A stretch of 64,000 nt of DNA from Echinometra lucunter (Eukaryota > Echinodermata > Echinoidea > Camarodonta > Echinometridae): positions 3,879,558 through 3,943,557 of the forward strand of contig CM057158.1 of the NCBI GenBank assembly GCA_029962745.1, in the 5' to 3' direction. Below the pieces are notes generated by a model. The model was not told the origin of the DNA. It did not search any database and was given only the letters and a program-made list of their open reading frames with translations. The translations under genes were made by a program, and so were the position numbers. Of the stretch, positions 39,521 through 51,370 are shown one piece after another. Positions within the stretch are counted from its first letter, which is position 1; each line of letters starts with the position of its first letter.

Positions 39521-41899
39521 TATTATCCATAGAGTTGCTTGAAATGTCAGTGTTTCTTTCTTTCTTCCTCTCTCTCTGTGCACTTCTACTTCTTGCCTAA
39601 ATGCATTGTACCCTTTTTAACCTGTGGTATCTCTCCTTTTTCATTCCTTCCTCATATCTGAATGTCTGTAGTTTTGTTTGCCCCTATTTCTTTTTCTTCT
39701 CTCTTGCAGAAGTTCCTGTTCTACCATTTCCTTTGTAACTCATTTTGATCCCTATCCTCTGTTTCTTCTTGTTTTTAAATCTCACTTCCCCCCCCCCCAA
39801 TTTTCCCCCTCTCTTCAGTTCTTATTCTCTCCTTTTTTTCACCTTGTTTGTGTGGACCTAAATTTACGTATAGCACACAGTTTTTACATTTTGCCTGCCA
39901 GTCAGCATAATTTGATTGGATCTAATGTGTTATGATGATAAGTAGAGTGAATTCATCTTACATGTGCTGTAATTCATACCTCCAATGTGCTGCTAGATGC
40001 TCAAAATTCCTTTTAAACTTTCTGCAGTATGTTTGTAATAAGAAATAGTACAGTAATACAAAGCTGACATGAATTTTGTAGCCTTTTTTTTTCTTGTTCT
40101 GAAATGTCAAGACGTACTAATTCATTGTTTTAACATGGCTAAGTATTTTTGCAATTTAAGGCATTTTGCCCTCTTTTTGCTAGTTTTCTGTGAATGTGCC
40201 TTCAGATAATCCTTGTAAAAGTGTATTCCAGTTTTAGAGATGTTCAGTACTATCAGGCTAACTTTTTGATTGTATAAATTATTCACTACGTAGACTTGAA
40301 AAATAGGGCAAACTTTATGCAGGACTTAATGTGTACGATGCCTGATCACCTTGCATAGTTTGGAGATGTATTCAATTTTAGCCATTTTACTTGTACATAA
40401 CAGTGCTTTGTCATGTCTTTTTGTAGGATCTTAGGAGCCTTTATTCTGGAGTTGTGCATATATATATCCCTGTCAAATCTTTCCGATTAAGTGTATATTT
40501 AGTATTATCCGGGGAAAGTTGTGAATTGTGTAATGAATGACAAGAGCAGCAAAGAAATTGGGCCTTTAAAGACTTAAAATGCACTTATTTCAATTATTCT
40601 TATTTTATTATTCTTATTTTTTTATTATTGTTTCCAGGAACAGAAAACAGTCAGTATAAGAAAGTATTTATTGTTTTGCTCTTAGATCAGGGCTGGACAC
40701 TTTGAAAAGTTGCACTTGGTGCACCTTGTTTACAACTACAGTCTAGTCTGATATCAAATTGCAACTCTATACGCTCACAGAAAAGACGTTAGCTCTGTTG
40801 AAGTAGAGTAATTATAATTCCCCATGGATCTTCACGGTTCAGTTACCGGTTTATAAAAGGATGGGGTATTAATTCAGATCAGCCTAACTATTTATTTACT
40901 AGATGTAGCCCGGGAATGGAGTGTATCAAATTGCAATAAAATGCCATATTAGAAGTTACAATACCAAACACAACTTTATTTATATGAAACAATCAGCAGT
41001 AAACATTTACTCATTACTCTTTTTTTTTTTTAGACAAATGTGCTGAATGGTTGATCATATGTGAATTGTTTTGGGCTTTGAACAAGATTTGAATTCTCAA
41101 GCAGGAGACGCTGGGTAATTGTTATGAATTGCATAAATGTGTCACAGCTTGAAGTGTGGATTGAATTTATGTCGATCTCAGTTTGATTTAGTTTTGTCTT
41201 GGAAACACAGTAAGATATAAAGCTAAGTACACAGTAATCTCCTTATCCATAGTATATTGTCAGATGATCGCGAAATGCTCACTCCTGGAATGTTTTTGAT
41301 TATTTTTTTAGGCGATTTGCTATGCTATGTGCACACACCCCTGTTAAGGACTGCTTTTGTCGTATCCTGGGATATTTCTGTGAATATAGGTCTAGTGATG
41401 GAATAAAATGATATTCATGAAATTCATTTGTATTTGCTTCGACTTTAACTCAGAGTGATTATTAATGCGAACGAATTTTTGAAAAATGTGTGATAAACTG
41501 AGAAGATAAATGTAAATGTTGGTGATGCTAATAGTCCTGTGTTTCTGAGTAATGCTTATAATTCAGCTGTATGTTTTCTACAGTTAGTGATAAAGAGTAA
41601 CAAAGAATTTCATTCATATAATTCAGATAAACAAATAATTCACTAAAATTGTTCTAAAACAAAAACAAACGGAAGAAAGTACAAACTTCTTAACGAAGGC
41701 GTCAAAGCTCAATAATCATATTTTAACCACTCTACACAGAACGACATTGTTCTTTTTTTTTTCTTCTTCTTTTTTTTCTTTTTTTTTTTTTACTGGAAAA
41801 GGACTTGAATATTGGAAACCCCTAAAAGTATTTCATATTTTATAGGGATATACCTTGATGAGGATTACTCAGATTCCAGTGACCTAATGAAAAACCATG

Positions 41900-41902
<3 letters not shown>
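39521..41902. other. gene-free interval
   Basis: A+T-rich sequence with T runs and C runs only. No supported gene or element. Confidence 0.45.

Positions 41903-41945
<43 letters not shown>
41903..41945 (+). repeat. CT dinucleotide microsatellite
   Basis: About 21 CT units directly next to the tail end of the SINE at 41955-42132. Confidence 0.95.
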
Positions 41946-41950
<5 letters not shown>

Positions 41951-41954
41951 CTCA

Positions 41955-42132
41955 AGAAATACACATGCACACGCTGGTATTAATATGCTAGCATGATAAT
42001 TTATTTTGATGTATGATAAAAGAGCAATGTAAATAAAATGCCTTGCTCAAGGACATAAGTGCCGTGTTGGGGATCGAACCCCCGATCATCGCGTCTCCAG
42101 TCAAGTGCCTTGAACCACTCGACTACGACATC
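41955..42132 (-). mobile_element. tRNA-derived SINE, family A, copy 1
   Basis: Minus strand: GTCGAGTGGTTCAAGGC (A box) and GGGGGTTCGATCCCC (B box) in the head, then GGCACTTATGTCCTTGAGC and the body to about 41955. Same layout as 55022-55190 and 61850-62032. Confidence 0.82.
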
Positions 42133-42705
42133 TTGCTAACACTGGCAAAATTATTGAATAAGATAGCAATAATGATTTGGTCAAGAAGTAGACGACGACA
42201 AGTACAACCATACTTATCGACGTAATTATTACCATTGCAGAAACCACATAAATACCTTACACCCTGGAATACATTTCTATACTCTTTCTTTTCTTTTCTT
42301 TTTTTTCTTCAAAATGTTAACCATGCATTATATTCATTACAATTGCAACCAGCTCATTTCATTTGGAACTTTGCTCTTTCGTTTGAAAATAAATTTCACT
42401 TTTTGGAAATGGCCTTGGAGAATCATGAATGAAATGTTGCCAAGATAATGAAAACGTCCTGCCCAGGCCTTAATTAAGATGGCAGTAATTAAGTATGCTT
42501 AATTCATTTCAAGCTTTAAAAGTACACATACTGGTAAGTTACACACTCATAGAGAGTTCATTAACCCCATCCTATTATTGGTTATAATCTGAATTAGGCT
42601 ATATGGGTGTGGGTGCAGTATGGACACGATGGAGAAAAGAGAAAATGGGTCTGTTCAATTGATGTAGGCTCTGATTCATCCAGGTAAACAGTCAAATAAG
42701 CAATT

Positions 42706-42829
42706 ATTAAATCATTTCATCTGGACGACGTTTTCCCGCCACCAAATTAGACGAACTATTGAAGCATCCATGACGGGACGTGAAACTGTCCTCGGAATCA
42801 AACCATAAGTCCAGATGAAAAGATTTGAT
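42706..42829. repeat. foldback element with 21-bp arms
   Basis: ATCATTTCATCTGGAC (left) pairs with GTCCAGATGAAAAGAT (right), three mismatches in all 21 bp, around an 82-bp spacer. No open frame. Superfamily not known. Confidence 0.6.
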
Positions 42830-43578
42830 AAATGGGTCTGTGCAAAATTATTGATAGTTACAATTAAAAGTTTATACGTTTGGTAGTGCTGTGTCTGTAA
42901 GTAGCTTGCTTAAGCAGTGTTAAGTATCCGACATTGAGATTTTCAAGACACTTTGGTGTTTGTTGTCATCTTTTCCCCATTACTCGCAATATCATCATAT
43001 TCAATACTTTAAAAAGAAGAAAACTAAGCATTGCATAAAGGAAACATGGAAATTTGGAGTAAGCGTGTTATGAGACAATACTACAGTTCTAAAATAAAGG
43101 TTCGAAACTGTCTCTCAAAACTTTTTTTCGTCACCAAAAACTGATCAAAACAGTTAAAAACCATTCTAAAGACGAGAATCCCTTTCTACCAAATCTTCGC
43201 CATGTAAGCCAACTATAGCCGGAATATACCGGTACGAGACTCTCACACCCCTTTTATTCTCGAATAAAATTATTTGGATACGGTATTACTAAAATGGCAC
43301 CCGGCTCTTCCTTCACATTAAAGACTTTGCTATCGCTTTCCTACCAGTATATTAATATCTCGTTGCAGAACCCAGCATATGGCACATCATAGAAAAACTG
43401 AAACATTCTCCTACCCGCATTTGCGAATTATATGGTTTTGTTTTTTCGAGTCGCCTAATCTATCATCATCCTGCAATCTCTCTGCGTACTTAGCCTGACA
43501 GCCGCCGTACGGCTTCAGTCTTCGGACAAAGCGGGCATATTCCTGAAAGTCTGGGAGTCTTGTGTTTAGAAGAGAACA

Positions 43579-43626
43579 TTATGAATGAATGAATGAATGA
43601 ATGAATAAATGAATGAATGAATGAAT
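43579..43626 (+). repeat. AATG tetranucleotide microsatellite
   Basis: About 11 ATGA/AATG units with one AATA interruption. Confidence 0.93.
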
Positions 43627-43892
43627 TATTCAAATAACACTGCAATAACATAGCAATAACATGGTATTTATCTTATTATTTTCAGATTTTATTGTGGTGA
43701 TTGGGCTTGAACTGTGCCGAAAAGGGCAAAAGCGAATTTAATTACTGCGATGCTTGGGTTTCTCCTCCCTGCATTACTGACTCTCATTTATCATTATTTT
43801 GTTATCGTTGTTGTTGATTTATTCTTTTATATTATATGGACATAACATCAAAACATTAAAAAATGATCAATGATATTACACAATTGTGACAC

Positions 43893-43930
<38 letters not shown>
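43893..43930. repeat. AT dinucleotide microsatellite
   Basis: Perfect AT repeat of about 19 units. Confidence 0.95.
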
Positions 43931-43935
<5 letters not shown>

Positions 43936-44027
43936 AGACAATTGAGAGAATAATAGCGTAGCATGAATCAAAGTTCCCCAGAGCTGTCCTACCATTTTGG
44001 AAATTTTTGCAAAGGTTGAAAAAATGT

Positions 44028-44098
44028 CTCCACCGGGAATCGAACCCGGGCCTTTGGCTATGAACGCCAATGCCTTAACCACTAGTTGCCAAAGCTGT
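44028..44098 (-). mobile_element. tRNA-like sequence, SINE head or relic
   Basis: Minus strand holds AACTAGTGGTTAAGGC (A-box-like) and CCGGGTTCGATTCCCGG, a perfect 5-bp T-arm. The acceptor-stem ends do not pair convincingly, and microsatellites lie on both sides, so it is read as SINE-derived and not as a tRNA gene. Confidence 0.55.
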
Positions 44099-44118
44099 TG
44101 TATATGTTACCTGATTAC

Positions 44119-44120
<2 letters not shown>

Positions 44121-44183
<63 letters not shown>

Positions 44184-44187
44184 AGAG
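44121..44187 (+). repeat. compound AT-GT-GA microsatellite
   Basis: AT repeats pass into about 20 GT units and then a short GA tract. Confidence 0.95.
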
Positions 44188-44339
44188 AGCGAAAAAAAAA
44201 AAAAAACAAACCAAGGCACGGGTATTGCCCCCAAAAGGAATATGCATCTCGATAATACTAAAAGGGCTCTTCCATTTCGTGTCAAATGCACGGAAAGTAC
44301 ATAATTTAAAACAGGATGTGGCAGCAACAAAATAAAACA

Positions 44340-45520
44340 ATTTTTTTTAAAAGGTCAGAGAAAGCAACCTCTCCCCAAAAAGTAAGAATAGTTCAAAATG
44401 CTTTTTCTAAGGTAGGCATATAAAAAAGGAAAGTTAGTGGAGCGTTCAAAGTTGCCAACCCCTCAGAATGATCAAGGCACAAATCTGCTAATGAGCGGCG
44501 AAGAGTATCCCCCAAACTAGAAAATGGACACACTAAAGAGTATTCAAAGAGTTTGTTGGAGAAAAATCACAATTATTACTTTGTTCTAAAAAATTAGCAT
44601 GTGATTTGCTAGTATGAGTAACCAAACGCAGACAGCATTCACGTATTGCACTTACTTTGACATATTTTGGGGAGAATAAAAGTTCACCTTTTAACAACTC
44701 CATGACCTCTGTAATATATATGACAAAGAAAGCAAAAACATTCCTCGAAATATTGGGTGCGTAAAAAGTGGGGTAGAAGTAACTTCTTCTCACTGCAACG
44801 CAAACAATATATATGCCCTCTCACAAAGTACAAAAATAAATAAATAAATAAACTAAGGAGGACATGATAAGAACAAAAGAACAAGAAAAAATAGATGAAT
44901 AAGAATTCTTGAATACAATAAGGTAAATCCAGACAATAGATGAATGTATGATATAAAAACAGAAGCTGTTTAAAAGTTAGAATGATAAGGCTTATACAAT
45001 TTTATTTTTTAAAAACCCCATAATATTCCTTGTTAAGCTAGATTGTACGATACAGTCTTATCTACCTACTAAAGGACACTAAAAATATAACCGAGCACAA
45101 AACACCGCCCGTCGTCTTCTCATACCTATAACCTGGCCGTGAAAATACAGACTTAAATATTTCATCCAGTGATTTATACTGATAATTTGACTTTTCTTCA
45201 GATTATGGTAATAAGACTGTAGTAATACTGAATAGATAAGGACGCAGGAGATGCATTGAGAAGTCATCATTTATATCTTATAAAAGATGAAGATCTTAAT
45301 AATCCAAAGGCCGTCTCAAATGTTCCATGATAATCCTGTTTACTACATGATGGCGTAACCATGTGTTACCGTCCTTAATATACTGCCGAAGTTAGATGGG
45401 GGAACAACAGGACCGTGACCCCCCCCCCCCCACACTCCTTTGAAACCAAAGTGACATACATTCCTGATACTCCTACCAATCCCCCTTTTTTTAAGAGGAG
45501 ACACTTTTTATGCTTTTTTT
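44340..45520. other. gene-free interval before the assembly gap
   Basis: No gene or element recognised. A C run and T run lead into the gap. Confidence 0.4.
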
Positions 45521-46020
45521 NNNNNNNNNNNNNNNNNNNNNNNNNNNNNNNNNNNNNNNNNNNNNNNNNNNNNNNNNNNNNNNNNNNNNNNNNNNNNNNN
45601 NNNNNNNNNNNNNNNNNNNNNNNNNNNNNNNNNNNNNNNNNNNNNNNNNNNNNNNNNNNNNNNNNNNNNNNNNNNNNNNNNNNNNNNNNNNNNNNNNNNN
45701 NNNNNNNNNNNNNNNNNNNNNNNNNNNNNNNNNNNNNNNNNNNNNNNNNNNNNNNNNNNNNNNNNNNNNNNNNNNNNNNNNNNNNNNNNNNNNNNNNNNN
45801 NNNNNNNNNNNNNNNNNNNNNNNNNNNNNNNNNNNNNNNNNNNNNNNNNNNNNNNNNNNNNNNNNNNNNNNNNNNNNNNNNNNNNNNNNNNNNNNNNNNN
45901 NNNNNNNNNNNNNNNNNNNNNNNNNNNNNNNNNNNNNNNNNNNNNNNNNNNNNNNNNNNNNNNNNNNNNNNNNNNNNNNNNNNNNNNNNNNNNNNNNNNN
46001 NNNNNNNNNNNNNNNNNNNN
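45521..46020. other. assembly gap of 500 N
   Basis: Exactly 500 undetermined bases, probably a placeholder length. Open frames drawn across it are meaningless. Confidence 0.99.
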
Positions 46021-46229
46021 CTGCTATCCATCTTTTTCTTTCATATTCAGTGATAATAGCTTGAAATCTGACATACAAAGGCATGTGGGGTCATTATTGG
46101 GCCATGCCTTCATTACAGTAAAAGGGACTTGGCGGCATTCTTAAGGTTTCGAGGTGATTGTGATCAGGACGATACTTCGAAATGATGAAAGAATTTGGAA
46201 ACCTGATCAGCTTATAATGGATGGGATTA

Positions 46230-46400
46230 GAGGCGTAGTAGTCTAGTGGATACGTCGCCAGACTGTATAGATGGCATAGGTCGCGGTTCGAGTCCCGCCA
46301 TGGCACTTATGTCTTTTGGCAAGACAATAATCTACCATTGCCACTCTCCACCCAGGTGTAGTAATGGTGCCGGGTTGGAAGAAATTATTGCAGCTGGAAA
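46230..46400 (+). mobile_element. tRNA-derived SINE, family B, plus orientation
   Basis: GTAGTCTAGTGGATACGTCG (A box) and GCGGTTCGAGTCCCGCC (B box and T-arm), then GGCACTTATGTCTTTTGGCA and CACTCTCCACCCAGGTGT. This body matches the minus-strand copy at 46921-47285, but the copy is 3' truncated. Confidence 0.82.
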
Positions 46401-46920
46401 TACCAGAGCATTATCAGCAAAAATACTTGACGGGCGAAACCAGAATAACAATTAGGACACCAGTTAAGTTTGGTGCTCAACCTGACACCCTAGCAATGAA
46501 CTTGCATGCTTGTAGCAAAAATCGCTATTTTCTGGTGAACAGTCTCTCTTGTGCATTGTTTGAAAATACTTGACAAGTTTTAACCAATATGCTCTTAGGG
46601 GCATGCTTGGCATGTCTGGTGAAAATCAGTCCAGCCAGGATTCTGTTCAAAGAATATTATTTGGATTTTAAAATCTAGATTGCCTCAACTTAATGAACAA
46701 TCCACTACGATCACGTCGTGCAAACCAATAATTTTGGTATAATTATGTTTGACCTAACTCTCGTGGAAATAACCCAATTCGAAATAAAATCTGAGAATCT
46801 TCACAGACTTAAATTCTCTAATGAAAACTACTAGAACACAACGCTTTTTTTTTCAAGGAAGGCGATAGGAAAAACAAATTATGGACTTCGAAAAAGTATA
46901 GGGTCGATTTCAATGGGTTA

Positions 46921-47285
46921 ATAATAATAATAATAATATTCTGGATTTATATAGCGCCTAATACATCTCCAAGAGAGTCTCTAAGCGCTTTACAGAAATA
47001 TTATTACCCCGGTCATCGGATTCAGGCTTGCCCGCATACAATGCATGCACCTTCTCCACTCCCTAGGGAGCATTCCAGCCAGGCGCCTTTTGCAGGCGCG
47101 CACAATGCTAAACAAATCACAATGACTTTCGCATCCTACCGGGTACCCACTTAACACCTGGGTGGAGAGTGGCAAATGTAGATTCATATCTTGCCAAAGG
47201 ACATTAGTGCCGCGCCGGGATTTGAACTCGGACCACGAGATCTACAGTCCGGTGACATATCCACTAGACCACGACACCTCTAATG
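46921..47285 (-). mobile_element. near full-length tRNA-derived SINE, family B, minus orientation
   Basis: Minus strand from 47285: tRNA-like head (GTGGTCTAGTGGATATGTCA; GAGTTCAAATCCCGGC), a central body with CACTCTCCACCCAGGTGT and GGCGCCTGGCTGGAATGC, and a 3' part AGGCGCTATATAAATCCAG followed by an ATT-repeat tail at 46921-46937. The 365-bp three-part structure is typical of SINEs with a LINE-matching tail. Confidence 0.85.
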
Positions 47286-47486
47286 GGGACCCAGTGTTTC
47301 ACTTTCCATACTCTATTAGTGTGCTTGCGCTCTTGTTTTATCAGGAGATTGGTAATTCCAATATAGAAAAGGGGGTTTATAATTTACGAAATTGACCATG
47401 CTAAAAGAGTGTTCATTATTCAGAAGATTAGTGATTCTGATAATAATGTTAAGCCCCGGTGTTAAGCCTCCACTTCATTTAGGGAA

Positions 47487-47545
47487 TTATGAACCTTTTG
47501 AATTATGAACCTTTTGAATTATGAACCATTTCGAAACGACAAGAG
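47487..47545 (+). repeat. short AATTATGAACC direct repeats left of the LINE
   Basis: GAATTATGAACCTTTTGAATT-type units, about 17 bp, three in a row. Similar degenerate ACCTTTTGGAATT/CATTATGAACTTTT text occurs right of the LINE at about 51395-51515. Confidence 0.55.
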
Positions 47546-47938
47546 CGATATTCACGGAAATGGGCACCGTTGGTAATTAATGCCCTGAACTATTTTCACT
47601 TGATGTAGGCCTATTCAGGCTTAACGTTTATGTCTGCTATCGTATGGGGTATTTTAGGTAACTAATAATGTACTTACTATGCACTATTATCTCTGGTAAC
47701 AGTTGTTGTAGCCTGAAAATAATGCTAATCATAATATTCAACCACTTGAGTGAACGTATAGAAATATACAAGTTATAAATAGCATTATTAGAAAACAATA
47801 TATCACTTCAAAAATCAATCTGATGTTATCTTTTTTTTAAAACCGATCCATTTTTTAGTAATATTCTTTTACCATTTATCTTTAGTTGATTTTTTTTTCT
47901 CTTCACAATTTCCATTTTGGTCTTGATACTTTAATATA

Positions 47939-48262
47939 ATGGTTGTGCAATATCCTTGTGTCTTATGCAAACACGCTGTTAAAAGAAATCATAAAAGTCT
48001 TTTGTACACATCGTGCGATATGTGGGTTCATATATCTTGCGCCAGTATACCACTGCATTTGTATAACGATGCATCCCATCAGTTTATTGGTTGGGAATGC
48101 CCAAGGTGTATCGTGCAACATCTACCATTCTTTGGATCAGATTTTACTGAGGGCGGCCTTTTTAACAATGAAGTTGAAGATCAAACTGATAGCAGGGAGG
48201 TCTGCCGCCCTGCTGATAGTCAAAACTTTCAAAATTGTAATATAATATATACAAATCTTTAA
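47939..48262 (+). pseudogene. N-terminal PHD-like Cys/His finger region of the LINE
   Basis: Motif order C-x2-C...C-x4-H-x2-C...C-x2-C is visible in CVLCKH, SCDMWVHISC and WECPRC, spacing like a PHD finger. Such fingers precede the endonuclease in some CR1-like and related elements. ATG at 47939; the frame stops at 48260-48262, then the endonuclease frame follows after a break. Confidence 0.7.
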
Positions 48263-48289
48263 GGATTTTAAGGAAAAGGTATTAAATTT

Positions 48290-49338
48290 GCTCAGTTGAA
48301 TATTGTGAGTCTCTATAAGCATATTGATGAAGTAAGAACAATCTTATGCTGTAATGATATACATGTACTTGCTCTTAATGAAACACGACTTGATGATTCA
48401 ATACAGGACAATGAAATAGAGGTTTCTCATTATAATATTGTTCGGAAAGATCGCAACAGGTCTGGTGGTGGCGTTTCATTTTATATACATGAAAGCGTTG
48501 AATTTAATATTATTGAAGAATCTCCTATGTCCCACCTTGAAGCTATTCCTATTCTCATTCGTATAAAAAAGGCTAAACCAATAATGCTTCTTAATTGGTA
48601 TAGGCCACCAAACTCTGATCTTCTGATCATTATGAAAAGTTTTTAGAATCTACGGAAAGTCTCGACTGCCATCTTGTCGTCATGGGTGATATCAATCTTG
48701 ACATTCAGAAGGAGGTAGATGATTGTATTACGAGACGGTATAAACAGATTAACAGCGTATATTCTTTATCTTTTGTTAATACTACTGAATGTACTCGAAT
48801 CACTAGTGAATCTGCCTCTCTTATTGATCACATGTTAACAAACAGTACTGAAATGATTAAGTCTTCTGGAGTAATACATAATGGAGTAAGCGACCACTCG
48901 ATGAACTATTTAATTTGGAAAGCTCATCATTCTCATTCTGGCGTCAAGTATATAACGTACAGGAAATGTAAAGGTGTAGATATTGATATTTTCAAAGCTG
49001 AATTATCGCAGCAGAACTGGGTGGAAGTTGAGGAGGAGAATGATATTGATAAAGCCACTGACATATTTGAACAATTGTTTTTTCATGTTGTTAATACACA
49101 CATGCCTCTTAAAACCAAAAGAGTTCGAAACTTTCAGTCACCATGGCTTAATGAAACTATTTTTCAAGCTATGAAGAAAAGAGATTTGGCAAAATCCAAA
49201 GCTATAAAGACAAAGGATCAAAATGCTTGGAAAGATTATCGTGTATCAAAAAACAAAGTAACATCATTGATTAAGAAAGCTAAGCGCAATTATTATATGG
49301 AACATCTAACTAAGGATCGGAACTCCAATAGTTCATAG
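48290..49338 (+). pseudogene. apurinic-like endonuclease and linker region of the LINE, frameshifted
   Basis: Two frames together cover the AP-endonuclease-like domain: ALNETRLDD, RSGGGVSFYI, NWYRPPNSD in the first (48296-48646), then VVMGDINLD and NGVSDHSMNY in the second (48682-49338). A one-base shift near 48630 separates them; the second frame can be read back to EKFLESTESLDCH. The catalytic GD-x-N and SDH motifs are intact. Confidence 0.75.
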
Positions 49339-49407
49339 AAAATTTTATCTACATTAATACCCAAGAAAACTTCATCTTCTCAGCCTCCACCTAGTCTGTG
49401 TCAGAGC

Positions 49408-50852
49408 ATGGCTAACCACTTTAATCAACATTTTGCAAATATTGGTAATAGGTTAGTCTCGGATTCTGCGATAAATAATGATTTGTCATCGGATGTTATT
49501 GACGTTGACTTGGAAGTGGAACATCCATTGCAACTTTGTACTGTAAGTGAGAATGATATTTTGAAAGAAGTACAACAACTGAAAAATAAGAAATCAGTAG
49601 GCTTGGATGGAGTTGCCGTGCATATTCTAAAAATGTCCATAAATGAAATAATTCGACCAGTAAGCTCTCTTATTAACAAATTCATTGTCCAAGGTATTGT
49701 TCCCAAGAAATGGAAAATTGCTAAAATTGTTCCTCTACATAAAAAAGGTGATAGAACAATTCCAAATAACTATAGGCCCATTTCTATTCTTTCTTGTTTA
49801 TCGAAGATACTGGAAATGGTGATCCGAAAACAACTTGTGCATCATTTACATAGAAATAATATTCTCTCAGTAGAGCAATCAGGATTTCGTCCTAAACATT
49901 CTACTACCACGGCTTTGATTAAAGTCACGGATAAATGGTTGAAAACGCTTAATGAGGGAAAGTACACTGGAGCGGTCTTTGTAGACCTACAAAAAGCTTT
50001 TGATTTGGTCAACATTAAATGTCTTCTTAACAAACTAACAAGAATTGGGATTAGCGGTACGTCACTTAAATGGTTTCAAAATTATCTTTCAGATAGGAAA
50101 ACTGTAACTTGTATTGGCAACTGCAATTCTGAGGAACTACCTGTTGGGCTCGGGGTACCCCAAGGTGCTTTTCATCATCTTTATTAATGATTTGCCATTT
50201 GTATTCCATTCTTGCAATATCCATTTACATACAGATGACACAGTTATTTATTTTCCCATAAGGACCCACTCATGGTCCAATCAACGCTAAATAGGGAGTT
50301 GGTCAATCTGGACAAATGGATGGTGAGAAACAGACTTAAGGTTAATTATGACAAAACCATGTGTATGCTTATTGGAAACAGACACATGCTCAAAAAACAA
50401 AGTAGACTTGATTTAAGTATAAATGGTCACGTGATTAATCATGTGAATCTCTGAAATACTTGGGTGTTTACATTGATTCAGAACTGAAGTGGGATATACA
50501 TGTTAATCATCTCTGTGTTAAGGTTGGACGCATGGTTTCATTTCTCCGTCGCTTAAGAAAACATATTAATAGAAGTAACTTGAAAATTATATACCAACAT
50601 GTTATCTTACCTCACCTAGATTATGCAGATATAATATGGCAATCTTCATATGACAAATATAGCAATCTATTACAAAAGTTGCAAAATAGAGCAGGTAGAA
50701 GTATTCTCAATTTAAAACCAAATTCACATTTTTCTGTTACTTCAATGCATGAAATACTCCCATGGGAGACCCTCAAATCTAGGCAAAATTTCCACATTCA
50801 AATCATGATGTTTAAAATCCTCAATAGATTGACTCCAAATTACTTAACTTAA
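49408..50852 (+). pseudogene. reverse transcriptase and C-terminal region of the LINE, broken
   Basis: RT motifs NYRPISILSCLSKILEMVI, GFRPKHSTTTALI, FVDLQKAFDLV and GVPQG are in one frame to 50187. A deletion just after GVPQG shifts the frame, and the next block reads IIFINDLPFVF and HTDDTVIYF, where the usual YADD is changed to HTDD. The C-terminal part is in two more frames (50272-50454; 50460-50852, starting MGVYIDSELKWDIHVNHLC). Confidence 0.78.
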
Positions 50853-51370
50853 AACATTTTTTACGCCTCAAGACCTTACTCTTTACGTAGTAATAACTTA
50901 TGCCTTCAAAACCAAGAACAAATTATTGCAAACGCACATTTTTGTACAGGGGGCTCAACTATTTAACAGCATACCCCAATGTATCCAAAATTGCACATCT
51001 CTGTTTTCATTTAAAAGAGTACTTAAGCAACTAAGACCTTAATGGACCGCTTTTTTTTTTAATTATCGTTTTTTAAATTATCTTTTTCTTTGATTTTTTT
51101 TCTTTTAATTCTTTCATTCTTTTTTCTTCCAATCTGGTCCCCATGGAAGACCAGCGGCACCATGTCAGTGCAGCTGAAAATGGATTATCCAGCCGTCTCT
51201 TTTCTTTCCTTATTGTTTTGTTAATTCCTAAGTTTCCATATTTCTGTACAGTATTTCTTTTGTATATGTATATTATGTTCATATTACTTTTGTTATTTTT
51301 CTTTGTATATTTATGTGATTGTATACTGGTTTTTTCAATGACGGAAAATAAAAACAAACAAACAACAATT

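Larger units (their letters stand above)
47939..51370 (+). mobile_element. degenerate non-LTR retrotransposon with zinc finger, endonuclease and RT segments
   Basis: Domain order on the plus strand: Cys-rich finger (47939-48262), apurinic-type endonuclease (about 48290-49000), linker (to 49340), RT (49408-50270), C-terminal region (50272-50852), and a T-rich 3' UTR ending AATAAAAACAAACAAAC (51346-51363). At least four frame breaks make it inactive. Style is that of the CR1/L2/Jockey group; the exact clade is not decided. Confidence 0.85.

Noticed and set aside
44028..44098. Possible tRNA gene on the minus strand
   Set aside because: The T-arm is good but acceptor ends do not pair; lies among microsatellites and looks like a SINE head.
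45375..46084. Four long open frames across 45.4-46.1 kb
   Set aside because: They cross 500 undetermined bases and contain no real sequence evidence.
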